Source: an uncultured Clostridia bacterium (lineage in GTDB: Bacteria > Bacillota > Clostridia > TANB77 > CAG-508). From it: a stretch of 24,301 nucleotides of DNA. The notes below the pieces were generated by a model that saw only the letters and a program-made list of their open reading frames with translations, was not told where the DNA came from and ran no database searches. How positions within the stretch are numbered: position 1 is the first letter of the stretch; each line of letters starts with the position of its first letter. A program made the translations under genes and the position numbers. The DNA lies in assembly GCA_948664205.1 (NCBI GenBank), contig CAPNDH010000019.1:1-24301 (forward strand), written 5' to 3'. Positions 1 through 6,854 of this stretch are shown in pieces.

Positions 1-90
1 CGGTAAGCACATTCGTCTTACAAGTGTTTCGGATTTTTATGTTGTCCGCCAACGGTAAGCACATTCGTCTTACAAGTGTTTCGGATTTTT
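1..90. repeat. 52-bp tandem repeat, about 1.7 copies
   Basis: The first 38 bases recur exactly at 53-90, giving a 52-bp period; the array may continue beyond the window. Each unit carries a short dyad (GTAAG, nine bases, CTTAC). On the minus strand a larger fold is possible in which TCCG pairs with CGGA around that stem. The part reading TGTAAG...TGCTTA resembles the intergenic fragment at 1999-2028, so the unit may derive from the same repeat family. A promoter on the minus strand at 146-174 would transcribe through it. Confidence 0.85.
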
Positions 91-145
91 TTAAGATGTC
101 AGTTCATCTTAAGATAGAAAAATACTATCTTATATTAGTATATTC

Positions 146-174
146 ATTATACTATTTTTTATTTATACTGTCAA
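146..174 (-). promoter_or_regulatory. consensus sigma-A promoter firing out of the window
   Basis: On the minus strand TTGACA (169-174) and TATAAT (146-151) are separated by exactly 17 bp, a perfect housekeeping promoter. The predicted transcript starts near 139, runs leftwards through two short perfect hairpins (AAGATAG/CTATCTT around 115-135 and TTAAGATG/CATCTTAA at 91-112) and then the 52-bp repeats. Its gene lies outside the window. A perfect promoter with a structured leader would suit a highly expressed RNA or ribosomal gene, but that is inference. Confidence 0.75.
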
Positions 175-197
175 TATATTTTTCCATTTTTTGTAAA

Positions 198-1187
198 CTA
201 ATTTTCTCTTTCTACTACTTTCATATCACTTTTTTCATCGTCAACTGCACTTTTGCTCGTATTTTTCTTGCTACTAATTTGATTTTTTCTTTTTTCTTCT
301 TTTATAATATCTTTAATGTTTTCTTTTAACTCTTGTTTTAATTGTTCATAATCTCTACTAATATTTGTTTCTATCTCGAATTCACTCATATTTAATAAAC
401 TTGCAATATATCCATTTTTTAGTGAATCTTTTGCAATTCTTAATTTTCCTCTTTCTCCTTCTTGTAAAATACCATTATATTTATTATTTAAATATGACAT
501 ATATAATACATATTTTTGTTCAATTAATTTTTCCATTAAGCTTCTACGTTGTTGTTCTGGCATTTTTGCAAATATTCTATCTATATTACGAATGTCTTTA
601 TTTATTTTTTCAAAAGCATATTCTTCGTAAAATTTTTCTAAAGTAATATGTTTTAATATTGCTTTTTTATCTAAAAATGATAATTTTCCTATTCTATTTT
701 GTATTCCTATTCTTTGTTGCAAACATATAATATTGAAAAGTTCTAAGTCATATTCTGCATAATTCAATTTTTCAAATGGTGTATTTTCATATATTCCTGG
801 ATAAAAAGTTTCCTCATCTTCTGCTGATATATATCCAATACATATATATGATTCTCCTAAATATTCACATATTTCATTTAATAATACAGGTAATGAATTG
901 GCAATGTCTGCTAATATTATTTTTTCTGGTTCTTTTATTGCTACCTCTTCATCTTCTTTAGGCATATTACTTCTTAAAATATATTCTTCTATTAATTCTT
1001 TTAAATTTGAATATTCTGCTTGCAAATTTTCATATAATTTTTCCAAAAATTTATTATTATCAATTTGCTTTTTATTTATTTTTATATTGTCAGAAATTTC
1101 CTTTTTTTCTAATTCCATCATATACCATGTTATTTGATGCATTTTTTCCATTATTGAATCTAACATCATTTTTATTTCAACATCCAT
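198..1187 (-). CDS. hypothetical protein, coiled-coil, 329 aa
   Basis: I do not recognise this protein. It is strongly charged (Lys/Glu/Asn/Ile rich), has no signal peptide or membrane segment, and is therefore probably cytoplasmic. Residues 1-70 look like a coiled coil. Residues 90-190 contain a more globular segment with aromatic residues. The last 35 residues are a Lys/Ser/Glu-rich, probably disordered tail. The ATG at 1187 follows a purine-rich GGGGAATTAAAAG stretch, and a promoter (TTGCGA-17-TAAAAT) lies just upstream. It is transcribed divergently from the VanW gene. It contains no CGG codon. The length and intact frame make it a real gene, but no function can be given. Confidence 0.75.
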   Translation of the reverse strand: MDVEIKMMLDSIMEKMHQITWYMMELEKKEISDNIKINKKQIDNNKFLEKLYENLQAEYSNLKELIEEYILRSNMPKEDEEVAIKEPEKIILADIANSLPVLLNEICEYLGESYICIGYISAEDEETFYPGIYENTPFEKLNYAEYDLELFNIICLQQRIGIQNRIGKLSFLDKKAILKHITLEKFYEEYAFEKINKDIRNIDRIFAKMPEQQRRSLMEKLIEQKYVLYMSYLNNKYNGILQEGERGKLRIAKDSLKNGYIASLLNMSEFEIETNISRDYEQLKQELKENIKDIIKEEKRKNQISSKKNTSKSAVDDEKSDMKVVEREN

Positions 1188-1214
1188 CTTTTAATTCCCC
1201 TTTTATTTTTTCGT

Positions 1215-1243
1215 ATTTTATCATATTTTATCAATTTTCGCAA
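1215..1243 (-). promoter_or_regulatory. promoter of the 329-aa gene
   Basis: On the minus strand TTGCGA (1238-1243) and TAAAAT (1215-1220) are spaced by 17 bp, 28 bp upstream of the ATG at 1187. The sequence just upstream of the -35 contains TTATGTAAAA, a motif that recurs in the spacers of other promoters in this window. Confidence 0.55.
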
Positions 1244-1310
1244 CAATTTTACATAATTTTTTATTTTTTTGTACATACTAAAAATAAATTTTAAAAAGGA
1301 ATATTGTATT

Positions 1311-1973
1311 ATGAAAAATTCAAAAGTTAAATATATTTTAATAATTATTGCTCTTGCTATTGTAATTGGAGCTATTATTTATTTTTTTACAAAAGATAAT
1401 TCTATAAATATAAATCAAACTAATAACGAAACTTCTGGCTCTAGAACTTCTACTGATACAAATACTGACGATAGTACTAATACTGAAGTTGAAGAAAATA
1501 AGAACACTAGTCCAAAGGAAACTCCTATGGCTTCTTTTTCAACTGTAATTGGCGATAATTCTTCTGGTAGACTTACAAATATTAGAATTACATGTAGTAT
1601 TATTAATGGAACTATTATTAACCCTAATGAAACTTTTTCTTTTAATGAAATAGTTGGAAAGCCAACTGCTGAAAGAGGTTACCAAGAAGCTAAGATTATT
1701 GTAGATCATAAAACTGAAACAGGTATTGGCGGTGGAAATTGCCAAGTAAGTAGTACTTTATATAATGCTGTTCTTGCTACTGGCTCTCTTACAGTTGTTG
1801 AAAGAAGTGAGCATGGTAAGGAAGTTGGGTATGTTCCTAAAGGTAAAGATGCAGCTGTTTCTTATGGTTCTTTGGATTTTAAATTTAAGAATACAACTAA
1901 CCATAAAATAAAAATTAATATTAGTACTGATGATAAAAATATAACTGCAACTATCCTTCAAATTGAAGAGTAA
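1311..1973 (+). CDS. VanW family protein
   Basis: This is a membrane-anchored extracytoplasmic protein of 220 aa. An N-terminal hydrophobic segment (about residues 8-27) is followed by a Thr/Asn/Asp-rich linker (about 30-75) and a VanW domain (about 78-215). Typical family signatures are visible: NPNETFSFNEIVG, a GY..A pair, GIGGGNCQVSSTLYNA, and ERSEHGKEVGYVPKGKDAAV. VanW proteins are linked to glycopeptide resistance clusters and to peptidoglycan, but the biochemical role is unknown, and stand-alone copies like this one are common in Clostridia and do not by themselves indicate resistance. I chose the ATG at 1311 because AAAAAGGA lies 10 bases upstream; the frame is open to 1269. A bidirectional terminator follows at 2059-2092. 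Confidence 0.9.
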   Translation: MKNSKVKYILIIIALAIVIGAIIYFFTKDNSININQTNNETSGSRTSTDTNTDDSTNTEVEENKNTSPKETPMASFSTVIGDNSSGRLTNIRITCSIINGTIINPNETFSFNEIVGKPTAERGYQEAKIIVDHKTETGIGGGNCQVSSTLYNAVLATGSLTVVERSEHGKEVGYVPKGKDAAVSYGSLDFKFKNTTNHKIKINISTDDKNITATILQIEE

Positions 1974-1998
1974 TAAAAAACAAAAGATGTATTGTCAT

Positions 1999-2028
1999 CG
2001 GATAAGCACTGCTCGCCCTTACAGTTTC
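1999..2028. repeat. fragment of an intergenic stem-loop repeat
   Basis: The minus strand reads CTGTAAGGGCGAGCAGTGCT followed by TATCCG, close to the unit at the window start and to the class of repeats reading TGTAGGGGCG...CGCCCG. It sits between the VanW gene and its terminator and codes for nothing visible. It is probably a decayed copy of a dispersed intergenic repeat. Confidence 0.5.
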
Positions 2029-2058
2029 AACTTAAATTAGCGTACTTTCCTATTATAT

Positions 2059-2092
2059 AAAAAATGATACATATTTTTATGTATCATTTTTT
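2059..2092. terminator. bidirectional terminator between convergent genes
   Basis: A perfect 15-bp stem (AAAAAATGATACATA, loop TTTT) carries A and T tracts at both ends. It lies between the VanW gene (plus) and the DHH-CinA gene (minus), which converge here. Confidence 0.9.
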
Positions 2093-2105
2093 ATTGGTTT
2101 ATTCA

Positions 2106-3515
2106 TTAAAAGTCTTCCATAATTTCTCTTATTATTATCTTTTTCTTTTCTAAACGTGTTAAATTTTCTTTAATATAAAGCTTACCAACCAATTCCTTAT
2201 TATTTTGTATAATACAATACCATGCTGTATTATTAGTACAGCCTTTATTGTTAGGGTCAATTCTTCCTAACTGACCTGTAATTCCTATACCTATATCTGA
2301 ATTAGCATTATTTTTTACTGCCTTAGCCATAGCAATTGCAGTTTCTGCACTATATACAGTATATTTATCAATAATTTCTTTTGGTACTCCAAACTTTATT
2401 TTTGCTTCATTACAATAGCTTACATAGCTTTCCTTTAATACTGATGATGCTCCTTCTATATTAGTAATTTCACTTGCTACTTGTCCACCTGTGCAACTTT
2501 CCATTGTTGCAATTGTTTTGTCATTTTTTATAAGTTCTTTCACAAATTTTTCTATTTTTTCTTCTAATTTTGTTTGATTTAAATATCTAGACTCAATCAA
2601 AGGCATTATATCTTTTCCTCTTGATAAAATTCCTTTATGAATTGATTCTTTTATACAGTCTTCCATAATTTGGTAATCATAAGTTGTATTACTTTTAGTT
2701 TCAAATATAATAAATACTAACATATCGCTTTGTGTTTCTTCTCTTTTTTCTTTTAGTTTATTTATCCATTCTTGCAAAGTATCTTCTTCCGGCATACCAT
2801 ATAATTGCAAATAAGAAGAACCTACTTTACTACCGTTATAGTTATACCATTTTTGCCCATTTGAAATAATTTCGTCAATACTAAATTCTTCAATAGGTGT
2901 TAAGCATAAACTTTCTTTTTCTATTAAATCATAGTCTATTCCATGTTCTTCAGCAAGTTTTTTTGCTTCTTCTACTTCTTCTTTAATTGCTTTACTACTT
3001 CTAAATGCAACGGTATCAACCATCATTGCAGTAATAATCATTTCTACTTGCTCTTTTTGTATTGGGAAGTCTACCTGTTTCATTATTTCATAAATTAAAT
3101 AAGCTGTTGCACATGAATTTCTTACATACTTAAAATTGTAGTTTTTATTTTGCTGTGTAGGGTGATGATCTATACAACCTATTACTTTTCCTTTATGTAT
3201 TGTTTCATAATGATCTACTAAAAACAAATTTTTATCATCTTTTTCTTCTTGTTTTTGCCATTTTTTCATATCTATTTTTAGCAATTTTTTAATAATTGTA
3301 TATGTATCATTTTCTTTTACTTCTTCTATAATACAAAATTCATTTTCTATTCCAAGAAAATTCAAAAGTTGTGACATTAATATTCCAGAAAGTGTAGCAT
3401 CTACATCAATATTATCATGTCCTAATATAGTTATTTTCTTTCCTTTTAAAGAATTTACTAATTCTTCTGCTTTACTATTGTTTTTCAATTCGCTATTTTG
3501 ATTTGTGGTTTTCAT
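2106..3515 (-). CDS. DHH/DHHA2 phosphoesterase fused to CinA C-terminal (NMN amidase-like) domain
   Basis: This 469-aa protein joins two enzymes. Residues 25-190 are a DHH domain with the metal ligands of family II (Mn-dependent) pyrophosphatases: H33, D37 and D39 in LGHDNIDVDA, D101 in LVDHYE, H117 and H118 in IDHHP, and D167 in MMVDTVAF. Residues 200-320 fit the DHHA2 domain, with a partial substrate motif SRGK at 298-301 (family usually SRKKQ). Residues 325-469 are a CinA C-terminal domain with MESCTGG (338-344) and GIGITG. In CinA that domain deamidates nicotinamide mononucleotide and is normally attached to a different (COG1058) pyrophosphatase domain. A joint role in pyrophosphate or nucleotide salvage is inference. 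The ATG at 3515 follows AAAGGAG. A promoter and a short leader precede it. Confidence 0.88.
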   Translation of the reverse strand: MKTTNQNSELKNNSKAEELVNSLKGKKITILGHDNIDVDATLSGILMSQLLNFLGIENEFCIIEEVKENDTYTIIKKLLKIDMKKWQKQEEKDDKNLFLVDHYETIHKGKVIGCIDHHPTQQNKNYNFKYVRNSCATAYLIYEIMKQVDFPIQKEQVEMIITAMMVDTVAFRSSKAIKEEVEEAKKLAEEHGIDYDLIEKESLCLTPIEEFSIDEIISNGQKWYNYNGSKVGSSYLQLYGMPEEDTLQEWINKLKEKREETQSDMLVFIIFETKSNTTYDYQIMEDCIKESIHKGILSRGKDIMPLIESRYLNQTKLEEKIEKFVKELIKNDKTIATMESCTGGQVASEITNIEGASSVLKESYVSYCNEAKIKFGVPKEIIDKYTVYSAETAIAMAKAVKNNANSDIGIGITGQLGRIDPNNKGCTNNTAWYCIIQNNKELVGKLYIKENLTRLEKKKIIIREIMEDF

Positions 3516-3586
3516 TTGAAAATCTCCTTTCTTATAGCTTACACTTACAAGTGCAAAATTTTAATGTTACTAAAGATAACATGTAT

Positions 3587-3614
3587 ATTATAGCACACTT
3601 TCAACTTATGTCAA
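3587..3614 (-). promoter_or_regulatory. promoter of the DHH-CinA gene
   Basis: On the minus strand TTGACA (3609-3614) and TATAAT (3587-3592) are 16 bp apart. The 65-nt leader contains an ATGTTA...TAACAT hairpin and a CTTGTAAGTGTAAG dyad before the AAAGGAG ribosome binding site; whether these are regulatory is unknown. Confidence 0.7.
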
Positions 3615-3705
3615 TTTTTATTTATCTCTCTTTGCGTTTTCTTTATAAAATTAGAAATAATTTCTACAATTCTGAATATATTTAAGTATATTGAAGGGGG
3701 TTTAT

Positions 3706-4909
3706 ATGCGTAAATTTGTACCTATGTTATTGTTGTTTATACTAATTTTTGTATTTTGTTTTTTCAATATTGCTTATGCTTTAGATAATTATGTTTGGAC
3801 TAGTGGAGATATAGAAGTAAATACTACTCCTTCCACTGATTTAAATTTAGAAAGTGGTTCAGCTATTTTAATAGAGCAAAATTCTGGTCAAATACTATAT
3901 GAGCATAATTCTCACGAACAATTACGACCTGCTTCTGTTACTAAGGTAATGACTTTATTACTTATTATGGAAGCATTAGATAATGGAAAAATTTCTTTAA
4001 CTGATAAAATTCCATGTAGCGAACTAGCTAGTTCTATGGGTGGATCTCAAATTTGGTTAGATGTTAGAGAAGAACTTACTGTAGATGAAATGCTTAAAGC
4101 AATATGTGTAGCTTCTGCTAATGATTGTACTGTTGCTATGGCAGAATATTTAGAAGGATCTGTTGATTCTTTTGTAACAAAAATGAATTCTAAAGCACAT
4201 GAACTTGGAATGAAAGATACATGTTTTAAAAACTGCCACGGATTAGATGAAGATGGCCATGTAACTTCTAGTTATGACATTGCTTTAATGTCTAGAGAGC
4301 TTTTGAGTAAACATCCTAGTATAACAAATTATACTACTATTTGGATGGATAGCTTAAGAGATGGTAAATCTCAGCTTGTTAATACTAATAAATTAGTTAG
4401 AAATTATAAAGGTTGTACTGGTTTAAAAACAGGTTCTACTTCTCTTGCTTTATATAATTTATCTGCAAGTGCTACAAGAGATGACCTTTCATTAATTGCT
4501 GTTATAATGAAGGCTCCTACTCCTGCTATTCGTTTTTCAGAAGCTAGTAAATTATTAGACTATGGATTTAGTAATTATACTTATAAACAATTTGCTAAAC
4601 AGCGGTGATATTGTAAAGAGTGTAAATATTAATAAAGGTGTAGAGCAAAGTATTAACCTTGTTTATGAAAATAATAGTGGTACTCTAATTAAAAAAGGTG
4701 AAGATAAGAATGTAGAAGAAATTGTAAATATTTATGATAATATATCTGCTCCTATTTCTAAAGGTCAAAAGCTAGGTGAAGTTTCATATACTTTAAATGG
4801 CACTTCTGTTGTCAAAACAGATTTAATTGCTGAATGTGATGTTAAGAAAATAAGTGTAAGTAATATGCTTGAGAGATTGTTTTTTGATTGGTTTTGTGTA
4901 CTAAGGTAA
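3706..4909 (+). CDS. dacF: D-alanyl-D-alanine carboxypeptidase, DacF type, with a +1 frameshift at a CGG codon
   Basis: This is a penicillin-binding protein that trims the terminal D-Ala from peptidoglycan stem peptides outside the membrane. The reconstructed protein is 400 aa. It has a signal peptide (residues 1-25, ending NIAYA) and all three active-site motifs: SVTK (S77), SAN (137-139) and KTG (241-243). A C-terminal PBP5-type beta domain and an amphipathic tail follow. The frame breaks at CGG 4603-4605: the zero frame stops at TGA 4606-4608, but dropping C4603 continues as Q-G-DIVKSVNINKG, as expected for the family. The start is ATG 3706, just after GAAGGGGG; the frame is open to a TTG at 3691 that overlaps this site and is unlikely to be used. 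dacF homologues are often sporulation genes. Either recoding or a disabled gene or error explains the break. Confidence 0.85.
4603..4605 (+). other. putative +1 recoding site (CGG) in dacF
   Basis: This in-frame CGG is codon 300, in the context AAA CAG CGG TGA. Skipping the C gives GGT (Gly) and an open frame of about 100 codons whose product matches the family. It is the only in-frame CGG in the gene. Confidence 0.6.
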
Positions 4910-4950
4910 AGTTACAAGCCAGCGATTTAATCGCTGGCTTGTAACTTTAC
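4906..4950. terminator. perfect 22-bp inverted repeat between convergent genes
   Basis: The arms (4906-4927 and 4929-4950) are perfect complements with a single central base. The core AAGCCAGCGATT is GC-rich for this genome. The stem contains the dacF stop codon (4907-4909) and ends three bases from the end of the convergent gene. It has no proper U tract (TTTCTAATA follows on the plus strand), so it may be a terminator or the edge of an inserted segment. Confidence 0.6.
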
Positions 4951-4953
4951 TTT

Positions 4954-5682
4954 CTAATAAATATTCTCAACAATAAATCGCTGAGTGTACTCTTTTCCAG
5001 AAATCTCCTGAATGTAAATCCAATACACTCCATTTTCGGAAACTTCAAAAGATGTTCCAAATATGTCTGTTCCATTTGCTATAATGGTACTTCTAATAGT
5101 GGCATTATCAGCTACATCTAACTCATTGCTTATTTCAGGTTTGTAAAGTTTCTTCATTGAAATACCTTCTTCACTTTCAAACTGAATATGCATTAAGTAT
5201 GGACTTTGCGTTTGCTCTGTCACTTCGGGAATGATAATAAGTTTAAACTCTTTTGTATCAATGGGATCATTATTATTAACTGATACATCAATTTTTTTCA
5301 CTACTCCACTGCTATCATTTTTAGATAATGTATATTCTTCAAATGATAAAATGTTTTCATATAAGCTCCAGAATTCACTTCGATATCCATTTAAGTAGAA
5401 CTTATATGTTTTGTTTTCTTCAATCTGCTGATACATATCTGAGGAGTTAAACTTTCCCCTTATTACAGTATCATCATTTTTAAATACTATTGTATTCCCT
5501 TCTAAATCTGTACAAAAAATTAAATAATAACCATCTTCATGCCGTTCTTTGTCTGTAACTGTTGCTACACATTCGTGATCTTCTACTGAATTATAATTAA
5601 TAGGTATAACTATTAAGTCATATACAGCAAATACTACAAATATTACAAAAACTGCTACTCCTAATTTTTCATACCATTCCAT
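4954..5682 (-). CDS. membrane-anchored hypothetical protein, phage-like, 242 aa
   Basis: I do not recognise a precise family. An N-terminal membrane helix (about residues 8-28) is followed by an extracellular part. Residues 35-115 (VTDKERHEDGYYLIF, VFKNDDTVIRGKF, YKFYLNGYRSEFWSLYENI) resemble DUF1523-like proteins carried by phages and mobile elements. The C-terminal third looks like an Ig-type beta sandwich. Codon use differs from its neighbours: it has AGG and also CGG as Arg47 (bases 5542-5544), the only in-frame CGG in the window whose frame stays sensible when read normally. It has its own promoter and is bounded by a strong palindrome, so it is probably a recent acquisition. If CGG forces a +1 shift in this host, the protein would end about eight residues after E46. 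Confidence 0.75.
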   Translation of the reverse strand: MEWYEKLGVAVFVIFVVFAVYDLIVIPINYNSVEDHECVATVTDKERHEDGYYLIFCTDLEGNTIVFKNDDTVIRGKFNSSDMYQQIEENKTYKFYLNGYRSEFWSLYENILSFEEYTLSKNDSSGVVKKIDVSVNNNDPIDTKEFKLIIIPEVTEQTQSPYLMHIQFESEEGISMKKLYKPEISNELDVADNATIRSTIIANGTDIFGTSFEVSENGVYWIYIQEISGKEYTQRFIVENIY

Positions 5683-5764
5683 ATAACCTCCTAAAAGTCT
5701 TTATAGAGATTTCCTACAAAGTGATACACTTTTTTATTTCGCTGTATCCACGAATGATAATTAT

Positions 5765-5793
5765 ATTATACGCCGTTTTACATAATTTTGCAA
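5765..5793 (-). promoter_or_regulatory. promoter of the 242-aa gene
   Basis: On the minus strand TTGCAA (5788-5793) and TATAAT (5765-5770) are 17 bp apart. From the -35 onwards the first 18 bases are identical to those of the promoter at 10565-10593, which drives another foreign-looking gene. Confidence 0.75.
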
Positions 5794-5800
5794 CCTTTTT

Positions 5801-5840
5801 ATATAAAAATACCCATATTAAGTGAAAAACTTATTATGGG
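5801..5840 (-). terminator. terminator of the amidase / surface protein operon
   Basis: On the minus strand a stem CCCATAATAAG / CTTAATATGGG (two mismatches, seven-base loop) at 5812-5840 is followed by TATTTTTATAT. It lies about 50 bp after the stop of the surface protein gene that ends at 5892. Confidence 0.7.
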
Positions 5841-5891
5841 CTATTTTTTGGAAAGGTTGGAAAGTTTTTGACGCGTCCCAAATCTTTATTT

Positions 5892-6845
5892 TTAGTGTTG
5901 ACCTTTTCTTTGTTTTATTACAAATAATATTATTAACACTTCTATTACAATAATTCCTGCTTGCAGAGCTATGAATGCCCATACTGGCATATGTATCATA
6001 GCTGGCTCTTTTTGTGGTTTGCTTTCTTCTATTTTTTCTTCAGCAATATCTGTTGATGCTTCTACTGTTTCTTCTTTTATTACTTTTATTGTGTATGTTT
6101 TTGCTTGGTGGTCTTCTGCTGATAGCATAAGTGTTATTATATTTTCACCTACTTTTAGTTCTTCCCCACCTGTTACTATAATTGAATTTGTATATTGTCC
6201 CGCTTCTTTTTGTATTTCTATTTTATTAATTTGTGCTGAAACATTACATGTATATTCGTATATATCTTTGTTAAATTCAGGAGATAATGTTATATTTTCA
6301 GTTTCTCCATTTTCTTTTATACCTTTTAATACTACTGAATTTATGTAAAAATTATCTTCTACTACTTTTGGCTTTTCTTGTTTTGTTTGTGTAGTTGTTG
6401 GTTTTGAAGTAGTTGGTTTCTTTGTAGTAGTTGTTGTTGGTTTTTGAGTAGTCTGGTTAGTAGGTGGAGTTGTTGTTTTTTCTTTTATTTGTATACTTCT
6501 ACTTGCAGAAGTTGTTATTTCTTCTGGCTCTGCTGATGTATTAGATGCATCTATTGGTGTTACTGTAACTGTTCCAGTTCCCACTGATTTTGCTGTACAA
6601 GTTATAGTTTGTTTTCCGTCTATAAATATTACCCCACTTGGACTAACACTTACATTTGCATTTCCGCTAATTCTAACTTTACCATTAATTCCTGATACTG
6701 TTACTGTAAATGTTTCTCCTACATTACACGAAGATTTATTAATACTCATTCCCATAGTTGCTGAACTTACTATGCTACTTACTAATAATATTCCAAATAA
6801 TAATATTGTAAAAATTGTTATTACTTTATATTTTATATCTTTCAT
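5892..6845 (-). CDS. secreted surface protein with Ig-like and cadherin-like domains and C-terminal anchor
   Basis: This 317-aa protein is exported and membrane-anchored. It has a signal peptide (about 1-30), then an Ig-like domain (about 32-120; KSSCNVGETFTVTVSG, a Big-type pattern). A Thr/Pro/Lys-rich, wall-spanning linker follows (about 122-165, repeats of KPTTT). Residues 170-260 match a cadherin-like beta-sandwich domain (SPEFNKDIYEYTCNVSAQIN ... AKTYTIKVIKE). A Glu-rich spacer leads to a C-terminal membrane helix (about 289-310) ending in KQRKGQH. The gene starts 9 bp after the amidase stop, whose TAG overlaps the GGAG ribosome binding site, so the two are co-transcribed and probably translationally coupled. 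It may position or support the amidase at the surface. No enzymatic motif is visible. Confidence 0.82.
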   Translation of the reverse strand: MKDIKYKVITIFTILLFGILLVSSIVSSATMGMSINKSSCNVGETFTVTVSGINGKVRISGNANVSVSPSGVIFIDGKQTITCTAKSVGTGTVTVTPIDASNTSAEPEEITTSASRSIQIKEKTTTPPTNQTTQKPTTTTTKKPTTSKPTTTQTKQEKPKVVEDNFYINSVVLKGIKENGETENITLSPEFNKDIYEYTCNVSAQINKIEIQKEAGQYTNSIIVTGGEELKVGENIITLMLSAEDHQAKTYTIKVIKEETVEASTDIAEEKIEESKPQKEPAMIHMPVWAFIALQAGIIVIEVLIILFVIKQRKGQH

Positions 6846-6854
6846 TTTTATCTC

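Noticed and set aside
1..90. CRISPR array at the left end
   Set aside because: The repeat unit is 38 identical bases with only a 14-base gap, the visible array has two copies, and the unit resembles dispersed intergenic repeats; there are no cas genes.
1311..1973. Vancomycin resistance locus
   Set aside because: Only a VanW-domain protein is present; there are no ligase, VanH, VanX or two-component genes, and lone VanW proteins are common in Clostridia.
4595..4608. Classical slippery-heptamer -1 frameshift in dacF
   Set aside because: The required shift is +1, there is no X XXY YYZ heptamer, and the other two sites share only the CGG.
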